Shown in pieces: positions 8,112 through 17,200 of a stretch of 21,612 bases of DNA. Position 1 is the stretch's first letter. Each line of letters begins with the position of its first letter. The DNA is taken from the IMG/VR virus record IMGVR_UViG_3300043464_001557, positions 1-21,612 of that record. One strand, 5' to 3'. The stretch is from a virus. The translations under genes and the position numbers were made by a program. Below the pieces are notes generated by a model. The model was not told the origin of the DNA. It saw only the letters and a list, made by a program, of their open reading frames with translations, and made no database searches.

Positions 8112-10090
8112 TGAAAAAAAAATATTTTATACAAGAGGAGGTTGATGGTCAAAAGATGTCTGACGAACTTCAAAAAAGTTTAGCTCAAGATGAATTAAAT
8201 TTAGAAAAAGAAAAAGAAGAATTAAAAAATTTACAAACCGATTATAAAATTAAAGTACAACAAAATAATGATAGGAAAAAACTTAAAACTATGGGTGCCT
8301 CCGCCCCAGTAGGTTCTGATTCTAATACTGAGTCAAAAGCTTTATCACAAAGTATAAATGCTTATGAAAAACAAGAAAATTTTGTAAAGAAAAATATCGG
8401 AGATAAAGAAGAATCTATTAAACAGAAAGAAGAATTTATAAAATTAAAACAAGAAACCTTAAAAAATATGGAAAAAAATAATATGGGTGAACATAGAATT
8501 ATAAAAGCAAAAGATTTTAAATCTATTGTTGAAAACTATACTAAAATAAGTTTGTCTGAATCAGAAATTATGAATATACTTGTAGAGTCTCAAAATCCGG
8601 TAATGACTAAATCGGAATTGGTTGAGAGTATACAAAATAACTTAATAATTGAAGCAAGAATGAATCCTAATGTAAGTCGTAGTTTTGATAGTGGTGATAA
8701 TGAATATGCTGAACTTTTGGGTTCTGATATAGCCAAACAAATGGCTGACCAAGCTTTTGCTGATATAGCAAGAAACATACAACAAAAAACAGGTAGACAA
8801 AATGTTAATTTAGAAGATGTCCAACGATTATTGATGTCTTCTTTAATAGAAGCTGCTAAAAAAGAATATCAATACGGTATAGAAAGATTGGAAAGAAAAG
8901 CTGTTGAATTAGTTAGTAAAAAATTTAATGTCCCAAGTGGTTCATTGAACTTTGATGTTAAAATAACTGGTTTACCACCACAATTAGTTCCAGCACTTTT
9001 ACCTACATCAGGTCTTAACGGACAACAAATGATGGAGGCCATGAGTTTAGTACAAAACCCTACACCACAAAATTTAGAAAGACTTTCTGAAATGTTACAG
9101 GTTAGAATTGGTATGGTAGAAAAGGAGGGGATGAGTTATGAAAAAGGTAATACCCCACCACCACAAGGTAAAACTGCCGAACAAATGAAACCTAAAGTTA
9201 AACGAAGAAGATTAACTAACGCTATGATGCAAGGTTCAGCTAGATTAACACAAAACCTTCATTTTGCTGATGATGATTTTCGTGATGAAAACCCTGATTT
9301 AAGTCGTGAATACGGTAAAATTATGGCGGCTAATGACGCTAACTATTGGTTGATGGACGACGATACAATTAAAAGAGAAGGACAAGGTGGTATTCACGCT
9401 GGTAATTCAAGGGTTAAACTTTCTCAAACGGGGGGTGTACCAACAATTGTAGCACAAGGAATGACCTACCCAATATTATTACATGAATTAGGTAAAGGTA
9501 TTCCTGAATTAATGTCTTTATGGTCTTTACCCACTGACCCTGAAGAAAGAAAATATGTTTTATCTCAAACAGATAATTTAGAGGCTGAAACAAACGATAT
9601 TAGATTAGGACCGGCTCTTTGGACTAAATTTATTGAGGAGATACCTGTAGAAAATCAAGAAGTAGTTTCTTTAACTTGGCATAAACTACAGGAGTTAAGT
9701 GATTACGATTTTAATAGTATTGTTGAAGGTTTATTACAAAATAGAACCGATGCTAAAAATAAAATTAAAATGATGGCTGAGGAGGCTATTGAGGAATTAA
9801 GAGAAGAAGGTTCTGACGAGGCTCTTGGTGTTTACGGTGGTGATGAGGAAGAAGATGAAGAAGGTGATGTGGCAACACCTGAAGCTGGTGAAGAAAAAGA
9901 AGGTGAATATACTGATCCTGTATTGAAAAAACTTCTTGGCGGTGATGAGGAAGAAGATGAAGGTCCACAAGAAACTGGTAATCTTGAAGATATGTCAAAG
10001 GACCAATTAGTAAAATTAATGCAATCAGCAATTGAAGACGAGGATTATGAATTTGCTTCACAAATTAGAGATATCTTAAATAATAGATAA
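8108..10090 (+). CDS. Probable structural protein with C-terminal UVR-like motif
   Basis: A 660-residue protein of unknown function. Residues about 15-130 are Lys/Glu/Gln rich and predict a long coiled coil with a short break (GASAPVGSDS). Residues 130-330 are mostly helical (for example IAKQMADQAFADIARNIQQK). A basic patch, KPKVKRRRLTNAMM, lies near residue 365. Residues about 380-545 look globular and include GGVPTIVAQGMTYPILLHEL. Acidic linkers (GGDEEEDEEGD, GGDEEEDEGP) precede a C-terminal UVR-like helical hairpin, DQLVKLMQSAIEDEDYEFAS followed by QIRDIL. UVR motifs mediate protein-protein contact in UvrB, UvrC and McsA. The start overlaps the preceding stop. The position before terminase and the long coiled coil suggest a virion or assembly protein; no enzyme motif is visible. 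Confidence 0.7.
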   Translation: MMKKKYFIQEEVDGQKMSDELQKSLAQDELNLEKEKEELKNLQTDYKIKVQQNNDRKKLKTMGASAPVGSDSNTESKALSQSINAYEKQENFVKKNIGDKEESIKQKEEFIKLKQETLKNMEKNNMGEHRIIKAKDFKSIVENYTKISLSESEIMNILVESQNPVMTKSELVESIQNNLIIEARMNPNVSRSFDSGDNEYAELLGSDIAKQMADQAFADIARNIQQKTGRQNVNLEDVQRLLMSSLIEAAKKEYQYGIERLERKAVELVSKKFNVPSGSLNFDVKITGLPPQLVPALLPTSGLNGQQMMEAMSLVQNPTPQNLERLSEMLQVRIGMVEKEGMSYEKGNTPPPQGKTAEQMKPKVKRRRLTNAMMQGSARLTQNLHFADDDFRDENPDLSREYGKIMAANDANYWLMDDDTIKREGQGGIHAGNSRVKLSQTGGVPTIVAQGMTYPILLHELGKGIPELMSLWSLPTDPEERKYVLSQTDNLEAETNDIRLGPALWTKFIEEIPVENQEVVSLTWHKLQELSDYDFNSIVEGLLQNRTDAKNKIKMMAEEAIEELREEGSDEALGVYGGDEEEDEEGDVATPEAGEEKEGEYTDPVLKKLLGGDEEEDEGPQETGNLEDMSKDQLVKLMQSAIEDEDYEFASQIRDILNNR

Positions 10091-10098
10091 TTAAAAAT

Positions 10099-10692
10099 AT
10101 GATAAAAAATAAATTAGATAATTACTATCAATTTATTGAGGGATGTAGAGATAAAGTGGTAAATTTATACCATAATCATCATATAATACCTAAAAGTATG
10201 GGTGGTAGTGATGACCAAAGTAATTTAATAAAATTATCATACGAAGATCATCAAAAAGCACATATATTATTATCGGAATGTTTTGATAAAGATTCTAAAG
10301 AGTATAAATATAATAAATTAGCTTCACAATTATTAAGTAGTTGGGCAGACAACCCAAATGTAATTTTGAGTGGTTGGTCACATAGTGAAGAAACTAAAAA
10401 AAAGATGAGTGAATCAGCTAAAAGCCGAGTTTTTAGTTGTGATTATATTAATGGATTTGATGGTAAAAAACACACAAAAGAACATAAAGAGTATATATCT
10501 AAATTAAATACCTTAAAGTCTTTTACGGTGATACAACAAATAGGTAAAGATGGTAAATTAATTCATGAATATACTTCTTTAAGTGATATAAAAGAAAAAA
10601 ACCCTAGTTTTAATAAATCTAATATTAGTCACATGTTAAACGGGGGTAATTCTAAAAGTGTGTATGGTTATATATGGACATACAAGTATTAA
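10099..10692 (+). CDS. Free-standing HNH homing endonuclease (NUMOD-type)
   Basis: A 197-residue site-specific DNA endonuclease of the mobile HNH type. HNHHIIPKSMGG (residues 25-36), Asn42 and YEDHQKAH (48-55) form the HNH nuclease core with a bound metal. SHSEETKKKMSESAKSR near residues 93-110 matches NUMOD3-like DNA-contact helices. The C-terminal 55 residues (IGKDGKLIHEYTSLSDIKEK, then SHMLNG and YGYIWTY) match NUMOD1-like DNA-binding modules of intron-encoded nucleases. The length is normal for the class and nothing looks broken. It lies 8 bp after the structural gene and before a structured RNA segment, so it is a probable recent insertion riding in a late operon. I see no intron around it. 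The nuclease core resembles the one in the portal intein (HHxxxxKS...DHQKxH). Confidence 0.88.
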   Translation: MIKNKLDNYYQFIEGCRDKVVNLYHNHHIIPKSMGGSDDQSNLIKLSYEDHQKAHILLSECFDKDSKEYKYNKLASQLLSSWADNPNVILSGWSHSEETKKKMSESAKSRVFSCDYINGFDGKKHTKEHKEYISKLNTLKSFTVIQQIGKDGKLIHEYTSLSDIKEKNPSFNKSNISHMLNGGNSKSVYGYIWTYKY

Positions 10693-10697
10693 AAATA

Positions 10698-10729
10698 AAC
10701 GGATAGGACCGTTATAGTCTACGGACTAT
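10698..10729 (+). other. Two tandem RNA hairpins, one with a UACG tetraloop
   Basis: AACGG (10698-10702) pairs with CCGTT (10709-10713) around ATAGGA. Directly after, ATAGTC (10714-10719) pairs with GACTAT (10724-10729) around TACG. The C(UACG)G closure is the very stable UNCG tetraloop type. With the terminator that follows this makes three consecutive hairpins in the mRNA between the HNH gene and terminase. Confidence 0.7.
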
Positions 10730-10730
10730 T

Positions 10731-10766
10731 AAAACCCACCAAGTTCGCTACTATGGTGGGTTTTTT
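10731..10766 (+). terminator. Rho-independent terminator before terminase
   Basis: AAAACCCACCA (10731-10741) and TGGTGGGTTTT (10754-10764) form an 11-bp stem around a 12-nt loop that can pair further (AGT/ACT). The T-run covers 10761-10766. Confidence 0.88.
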
Positions 10767-10777
10767 CATGCCCGATG

Positions 10778-10785
10778 ATATTTAT
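10778..10785 (+). promoter_or_regulatory. Putative late promoter motif ATATTTAT
   Basis: ATATTTAT begins 11 bp after the terminator and ends 4 nt before ATG 10790. It overlaps the reading-frame ATG at 10775, so 10775 is unlikely to be used if this is the promoter. Transcripts would have almost no leader before 10790, or a leader of about 20 nt before the in-frame ATG 10811. Confidence 0.45.
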
Positions 10786-10789
10786 TTGC

Positions 10790-13700
10790 ATGAGTTTATC
10801 GAAGGCACAAATGTTATATGAAATAGGGAAGTGTTTATCTGACCCTATATACGCTATTGAAAATTATTTAGAAACAGAAGATAGGACACAAAAAGGTTTT
10901 GTACCTTTTAGATTATTTCCTAGACAAAAAGAATTAGTAAAGGCATATAAAGACCATCACCACAATATTGTGATGAAACCTCGTCAGGCAGGTATATCCA
11001 CAACAACAGCCGCTTATCTAGCGATTCTTACGGCTTTAGCCTCAAATAAGAGTACACAAAAAATTCTTATTGCGGCTAATAAACAAGAAACAGCTAAAGA
11101 ATTCTTAAAAAAAATTAAAGATTTTACAATGCAATTACCTGATTGGATGGATGTTTATCGTCCACCAGGAAATGATAGTTGGTTTAACCTAGAAAAAAAC
11201 TCAAGTTCACATTATAAATTATGGAATGGTTCAGAGGTTAAGGCGGTGGCTTCTTCAAAAGATGCTTTAAGGGGTTATACACCTTCAGTTATTGTAGTTG
11301 ATGAGGCAGCATTTATCGAAGGTAATAAAGGAGAGGAATTCTATACAGCAGCACAACCATCACTTTCAACAGGTGGTAGGTCAATATTAATTTCTTGTGT
11401 AACTGACGATACTTTTGTTTTAACACCAAAAGGTATTAGAGAAGTATCTGATTTTATTGAATACGATAAAGAAGGTGGTTATTTTACAAAAGAATATGAA
11501 ATTTATGGATACGGTAAATCTAGAAAATCTAATATTTTCCATAATAATGGTTTTGTTGATACTAAAATTATTGAAACTAAGTATTCTAAATTAGAAGGTA
11601 GTAATAACCATAAATTATATGCTTATTCTGAAAAAAACAATAGATTTGGTTGGTATAAATTAGAAGATTTAAACGTTGGGGATTATGTTCCTATTGTTTA
11701 CGGTCATGATGTTTGGGATAATAATGACAATTGTTCTGATTTTAATCCAATAGAAAACAAAAAAAATAAAAATATTTTTAGACCAAAAAAAATAACTGAA
11801 GATATTTCATATTTTATGGGATTATTCTTAGCTGAAGGTTCTTCATATAAATTTATTAAAAATGATAAACATATAGGGACATCTATTACTATTAGTTGTG
11901 GTGATAATGTATCCCATATTTTTGATAAATTAAATTTAAATTATTCTTATGACGGTGAATGGCATTATACTACCGGTTCTAAAGAATTAGGTGAATTTTT
12001 AGAGTATATGGGTTTTGATTTATCTTTAAAAGCTAAAAATAAAGTTATCCCAAAAAGAATATTTGAACTATCTAGAAAAAATATAATATCCTTTATAAAA
12101 GGTTTTATGGATGGTGATGGGTATAGTAGGTCTGATAACGGTAAAGTAGGCTTATGTTCATCATCAAAACGTTTGGTAGAACAATTTAGAATGTTGTTCA
12201 TGAACTTGGGTATATTATCTGAATATCAAGAAATATTAATGAAACCGACTAAAAGAGTTAAAGTCCATTCTATGAATTATAGATTAAATATATCTGATTC
12301 TAATTACTCTAAATTATATTACGATATAATCGGTTTTGATTTTAATAGAAAAGAAATTAAAAAAGAAAGTTTAAACAATAGATCATTTCGTAACACACAT
12401 GATATTATACCTATGGGTGCTGATATAATTAGAGATTTTTATAAAAAATCCAACAAAGGGTTAAAATATTTTAATGATAATGGATGTAATATATCACATA
12501 TAACAAAAAAGAATAGTAAAAGTAAACATATCAGTAGAGAGTTAATGTTAAGTTTTTTAGATATTATAAATGAAGAAAATGGTTTAATTAAAAATAACAT
12601 TACTTGGGTACAAATTAAAAATATTAAATCTAACCAAAATAATACTTACGATTTTTCTTTACCAGATTCACCAGAAGACTTTTGGTGTCACTCTGTTCTA
12701 TACAATGGAATTTTAGGGCACCAAACACCAAACGGACATGACCCACTTTATCATAAAGCCTATGTTACGGCGGAAAAGGGTAAAAATAATTTTAACATTG
12801 TATCGATGAGGTGGTATGAAGACCCTCGTTATAATGGTAAAAATGATGGTTCAGGTATGTCATGGGTTTTACGTCACGAAAAAACTGATGAAGTTGTAGA
12901 AGAATTAGTCGACCCTAAAAGTGGTTCAGGTCCCGATGCGGTAGTACCTGAAGAAACATGGCCTGAAATGATAGAAAAAGGGTATCAACCTAGGTCCAAA
13001 TGGTTTGATGATATGTGTGCCCAACTTAATCATAATGTTAGGTCGATTGCACAAGAGTTATTATGTTCTTTTGTTGGTTCGGGTGATAACGTAATTGACG
13101 ACAAATACAAAAATAGACAAGAAAGGGATAACGTTAGAGAGCCTTTAAGAAAAGAATGGTTAGATGGTAATATGTGGATATGGGAAGATCCAATAGCTGG
13201 TCATGAATATATTTTATCTGCTGACCCTTCTTCAGGTTCTTCTGATGACTTTGCCGGACTTTGTATATGGGATTTTACAACAGGAAATCAAGTTGCTGAA
13301 TATCATGGTAAAGTTGCTCCCGATGTTTTAGGTGAAATATGTAAGTATTATGGTGAATCTTACGATGCCTTTATTGTGGTGGATATCACTGGTGGTTGGG
13401 GTGCTTCTGTTGTACTTAAACTAATTGAATTAGGATACCCTAAAAGAAAACTTTATTATGATGTAACGGTTGGTATCGATTCTATTGAAAGTAATAGAGC
13501 CTTACAGAAATACATGGATAAAGGTAAATTACCTGGGTTAAATTTCCAAAAAAATAGAAATACAATTATATCTAAATTAGAAGAAGCTATTAGAATGGAT
13601 TCTTTTAAAATACGTTCTAAAAGAGCCTTAGCCGAAATAGAAACTTTTGTCTTTATTAGTGGTAGAGCGGACCACATGAAAGGTTATCATGATGATCTTT

Positions 13701-13954
13701 TAATGTCTATCGCGATGTGTTGTTTTGTTGCTTCAACTTCCTTTAAGGATTTGGAAAAATCAAAAGGTCAGGCCAAAGCTATGGTAAATAGTTGGTCAGT
13801 TGAAACAAATGTGGTAGAAGATAATAATATTTTAAATGAGGTAATTGGAACTGGTTTTTATGTAGACAACGCTAGTAAAAATAATAACATAACTATTGAT
13901 CAAACCAAAGAATATAATTGGTTATTCAGTGGTATGAAAGGATTTAAAAAATAA
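10790..13954 (+). CDS. terL: Terminase large subunit interrupted by a LAGLIDADG intein
   Basis: Packaging motor ATPase and headful nuclease of the T4 gp17 type. Numbering is from ATG 10790: P-loop MKPRQAGIST at 62-71, Walker B VIVVDEAA with Asp171/Glu172, and the ATPase coupling motif ILIS...TPNG, which is split by the intein (residues 203-645). The precursor is 1054 residues; the spliced protein would be 611, normal for the family. In the nuclease domain, ADPSSGSSDD (Asp812), VVDITGGWG (Asp865) and HDDLLMS (Asp968/969) supply the RNase H-like metal-binding acids. The P-loop lacks the usual GK(T/S) lysine; a lysine sits at the start of the motif (Lys63), as in lambda gpA. I prefer 10790 to 10775 because 10775 lies in the putative promoter; 10811 is also possible. 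No recognisable small terminase gene is nearby. Confidence 0.95.
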   Translation: MSLSKAQMLYEIGKCLSDPIYAIENYLETEDRTQKGFVPFRLFPRQKELVKAYKDHHHNIVMKPRQAGISTTTAAYLAILTALASNKSTQKILIAANKQETAKEFLKKIKDFTMQLPDWMDVYRPPGNDSWFNLEKNSSSHYKLWNGSEVKAVASSKDALRGYTPSVIVVDEAAFIEGNKGEEFYTAAQPSLSTGGRSILISCVTDDTFVLTPKGIREVSDFIEYDKEGGYFTKEYEIYGYGKSRKSNIFHNNGFVDTKIIETKYSKLEGSNNHKLYAYSEKNNRFGWYKLEDLNVGDYVPIVYGHDVWDNNDNCSDFNPIENKKNKNIFRPKKITEDISYFMGLFLAEGSSYKFIKNDKHIGTSITISCGDNVSHIFDKLNLNYSYDGEWHYTTGSKELGEFLEYMGFDLSLKAKNKVIPKRIFELSRKNIISFIKGFMDGDGYSRSDNGKVGLCSSSKRLVEQFRMLFMNLGILSEYQEILMKPTKRVKVHSMNYRLNISDSNYSKLYYDIIGFDFNRKEIKKESLNNRSFRNTHDIIPMGADIIRDFYKKSNKGLKYFNDNGCNISHITKKNSKSKHISRELMLSFLDIINEENGLIKNNITWVQIKNIKSNQNNTYDFSLPDSPEDFWCHSVLYNGILGHQTPNGHDPLYHKAYVTAEKGKNNFNIVSMRWYEDPRYNGKNDGSGMSWVLRHEKTDEVVEELVDPKSGSGPDAVVPEETWPEMIEKGYQPRSKWFDDMCAQLNHNVRSIAQELLCSFVGSGDNVIDDKYKNRQERDNVREPLRKEWLDGNMWIWEDPIAGHEYILSADPSSGSSDDFAGLCIWDFTTGNQVAEYHGKVAPDVLGEICKYYGESYDAFIVVDITGGWGASVVLKLIELGYPKRKLYYDVTVGIDSIESNRALQKYMDKGKLPGLNFQKNRNTIISKLEEAIRMDSFKIRSKRALAEIETFVFISGRADHMKGYHDDLLMSIAMCCFVASTSFKDLEKSKGQAKAMVNSWSVETNVVEDNNILNEVIGTGFYVDNASKNNNITIDQTKEYNWLFSGMKGFKK
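11396..12724 (+). mobile_element. LAGLIDADG intein in terminase
   Basis: An in-frame 443-residue intein. It starts at Cys (CVTDDTFVLTPKG, block A) and ends in block G, NGILGHQ, with Thr as the first residue after it. Block B is probably LEGSNNHKLYA, and block F NTYDFSLPDSPEDFW. Two LAGLIDADG helices of the homing nuclease are present: FMGLFLAEGS (terminase residues 342-351) and IKGFMDGDGY (436-445). Removing it joins ILIS to TPNG and restores the coupling motif. The last residue is Gln instead of the usual Asn, which is a known but uncommon variant. All parts look intact. Confidence 0.93.
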
Positions 13955-13960
13955 AAAAAA

Positions 13961-14197
13961 ATGGCAAGAATAATATCTAATAATCCCTTTAGTAAAAGAC
14001 CTAGTGTTAGAAAGGGTGCTGGACCAGTTTATAATATAGTAAAAAAACCTAATAATAATGCAAGTAATTTAAATAAAAAAGTTGTATCTGAATTATCACT
14101 TTGTTCTGGTGATTACGATAATTTAGTTAGTTACGTGTATGAGATTCAAACAAATGGTAATCATTTATCTTACGTTGATTGTGATTACGTAGAATAA
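13961..14197 (+). CDS. Small basic protein of unknown function
   Basis: A 78-residue protein that I do not recognise. The first 45 residues are basic and Asn rich (NPFSKRPSVRKGAGPVYNIV) and look disordered. The rest (SELSLCSGDYDNLVSYVYEI) is more hydrophobic and may form a small helical or mixed domain with two cysteines (CSGDY, VDCDY). It starts 6 bp after the terminase stop behind an A-run and has no Shine-Dalgarno sequence. It must be co-transcribed with terminase. Its place between terminase and portal suggests a small head or packaging accessory protein, but this is position only. Confidence 0.6.
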   Translation: MARIISNNPFSKRPSVRKGAGPVYNIVKKPNNNASNLNKKVVSELSLCSGDYDNLVSYVYEIQTNGNHLSYVDCDYVE

Positions 14198-14245
14198 AAT
14201 TACATACCATTCACATTACTAATTATGGGTTTATTTTTAATGGTA

Positions 14246-14254
14246 ATATTTATA
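14246..14254 (+). promoter_or_regulatory. Putative late promoter motif ATATTTATA
   Basis: ATATTTATA lies 21 nt upstream of the portal ATG in a 78-bp gap. It contains the exact TATTTATA core. No terminator precedes it here; ACCATT and AATGGT in the same gap could pair across a loop of nearly 30 nt, but no T-run follows. Confidence 0.5.
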
Positions 14255-14275
14255 ATATAAGAAATATTTTTTTAA

Positions 14276-17200
14276 ATGGCAGATAATAATAAAAATTTAA
14301 CAGTATATCAAAAACTATTCTACTTGTTTGGTCAGGGTCATGGTAGTGTAAAAAATAATATGACTTACAATAAGTATGCTTTAGACGATAAAGATTTAAT
14401 TGTAACTAAATCTAGACAAGATTACGAAAAAGAAAAATTACAATTACAACAACAAAAATATTTAGAAGGTCAATGGGCTAAGGTTGATAACGAATTATAT
14501 CAAAAAGCCGTATTTTATGAAACTTCTAGGATAGCTTCTTACATGGATTTTGAGGCCATGGAATTCACACCTGAAATAGCTGTTGCTTTAGATATTATGT
14601 CTGAGGAGAGTTGCCTTGCTGGAAACACTTTAATACCATTATTAAATGGTGAAAATATTACTATAAAAGAATTGTATGAAAAAAATTATACTAACTTTTG
14701 GGTGTACGGTGTTAAGATAGATGAGGATAGTATAAAACCCTCTATAGTAGATAAAGTTGTTTATAAAGGTTATAAAGATGTTTATAAAGTAATTTTAGAT
14801 GATGATACAGAAATTATTTGTACCCCAGACCATAAATGGTTAAACACTGAAAATAAATGGGTAGAAACTAAAGACCTAAAACATGCGACAGCTTTAAAAT
14901 CTATTTACAGTAAAAAAACTGCTAAAGGTTATGAAAAAGTTTCTTTAAATGACCATTGGAGTGATTACAAATTAACCCATAGAATTGTGGCTGATAGTAT
15001 TTTAAAAGAAGAGAAAAAAAGTTTATTAGATAACCCAAGGAATGATTCCCAAAAAATAGTTATACACCATAAATCTTTTAATAAATTAAATAATGATCCT
15101 AGTGAATTACAATATATGTTTTGGGACGACCATCAAAAGTTACATTATGAATTAAATTCTGAAAGATGGTTAAACACTGAGTATAGTGAAAAAATGAAAA
15201 AAATATTTAGTGATACAGCCAAAATGACGTGGTCTAAGTTGAGCCCTGAAGAAAGATTTATAAAACGTTCTTCATCTATGAAAAACTTAATCAGTAAATT
15301 AAGTTTAGAGGATAAAAAACGTATTTATGGTAGAAAAGGTGAGAATAATGGTATGTATGGATCCCAAAGAAATGGTAAACTTAATCCAAATTATAACCAT
15401 AATAAAAAACACATAGAAGATATTAATGAGGATGAATATATAAAATTTATATCATCAATTAAGGGTGATAGAATTAACCCTACAACAAATTATTTTAATT
15501 TAACCAGTCAATCAGTCATTAATTTTAATAAAATTCTATGTAAAAAATATAATCTACAAAGAATTGAGGATATAGATTTTGTAACCAATAAAGAAGGTTA
15601 CTCAATTACAAACATGAAAAATTTCATAAAAAACTCAAAAAACCCACATAGAGAATTTAAAAAATATTGTAATGTAAATAATTTAGATTACCAAGTAACT
15701 AGAAGATTTATAAATAAACAAGGTTATTCTAAATGGGGTGATTTAATCGATAATGTTGATAATCATAGAGTTGTTAGTGTTGATTATGTAGGTAAAGAAG
15801 ATGTTTATGATTTAGTTAATTCAAGTGTTGATAGTACTTTTGGTGTTAAATGTGAAAATGGCATGATAGTATCACATAATTGTACTTTAAATGAACAAGG
15901 TAAAATTTTAAGTATATATTCAGATTCATCTAGAATTAAAAAAGTTTTAGAAGATTTATTTTTCAATGTTTTAGATATTCATTCTAATTTACCTATGTGG
16001 ACTAGAAATACATGTAAATATGGTGATAATTTTCTTTACTTAAAAATAGATTATAAGGACGGTATTATTGGGGCATCACAATTAACTAACATAAACATTG
16101 AAAGGAAAGAATCAGGTTTATTCCCATTCCAATCTTTAAAAGACGATACATCACAAGAACCAAACGCGTCAAAAAAACAAGTTAAATTTTATTGGAGAGA
16201 TAAAAGTTTAGAGTTTAATGCTTGGGAAATAGCACACTTCCGTTTATTGGGTGACGATAGAAAACTACCTTATGGTACTTCTGTATTAGAAAAAGTTAGA
16301 CGTATTTGGAAACAATTACTTTTAGCTGAAGACGCGATGTTAGTTTATCGTGTTACCAGAGCTCCTGAAAGAAGAGTATTTAAGGTTTACGTTGGTAACA
16401 TTGATGATAATGATGTTGAAGCTTATGTACAAAAAGTTGCTAATAAATTTAAAAGAACACAAAAAGCCGATAGAGAAACAGGTCAAGTAGACCTTAGATA
16501 CAATACCTTAGCGGTTGACCAAGATTACTTTGTTCCTGTAAGAGACCCTAATGCTAGTAGTCCAATAGAAACTTTGGCGGGTGCCTCTAACTTAGACCAA
16601 ATAGCTGATATCCAGTTTATCCAAAGAAAAATGGTAACGGCTCTTAGAGTACCAAAAACTTTTTTAGGTTTTGAAGAAGTTGTGGGTGATGGTAAAAATT
16701 TAGCCATGCTGGACATTAGATTCGCTAGAACTATCAATAGGATTCAACAATCTATTATCCAAGAATTAAATAAAATAGCTATTATTCATTTATATATTTT
16801 AGGGTTTCACGATGAATTAAATAATTTTAAATTAGTCCTTAATAACCCATCAACACAAGGTGAAGTTCTTAAAGTTGAACAATGGAAAGAAAAAGTACTT
16901 CTTTACAAAGACCTTGTATCAGCTATTGATGGTGGTATCGCTCCTACATCTCATACTTGGGCTAAGAGAAATATATTTAACTGGTCTAATGATGAAATAT
17001 TAGAAGATTTAGAACAACAAAGACTTGAAAGAGCGGCAGCTAAAGAACTTGAAAATACCCCTGAAGTAATTAAAAACACTGGGTTCTTTAAAAAAGTGGA
17101 TAAACTATATGGTGAGATATCTACAGGTGAAGAAACACCTACTGAAACTGAGGGTGAAGAAACTGGTGGAGGATTCGGTGGAGGAGAAGAAACTGGTGGA

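Noticed and set aside
9480-9500. HELGKG in the 660-residue protein as a zinc metalloprotease motif
   Set aside because: The second His of HExxH is missing, so the zinc site cannot form in the usual way.
9786-10061. Minus-strand frame rich in His and Leu
   Set aside because: Antisense of the acidic GAA/GAT repeats at the end of the 660-residue protein; no independent signal.
10303-10312. TATAAATA inside the HNH gene as a T4-type late promoter
   Set aside because: A single match within an A+T-rich coding region with no suitably placed gene start downstream; likely chance.
10775-10789. ATG 10775 as terminase start
   Set aside because: It overlaps the candidate promoter motif and adds only MIFIC, which looks like translated promoter sequence. 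ATG 10790 is preferred.
11396-12724. Group I or II intron in terminase
   Set aside because: The insert is one open frame with complete intein blocks at both ends and a nuclease in the middle, so protein splicing explains it.
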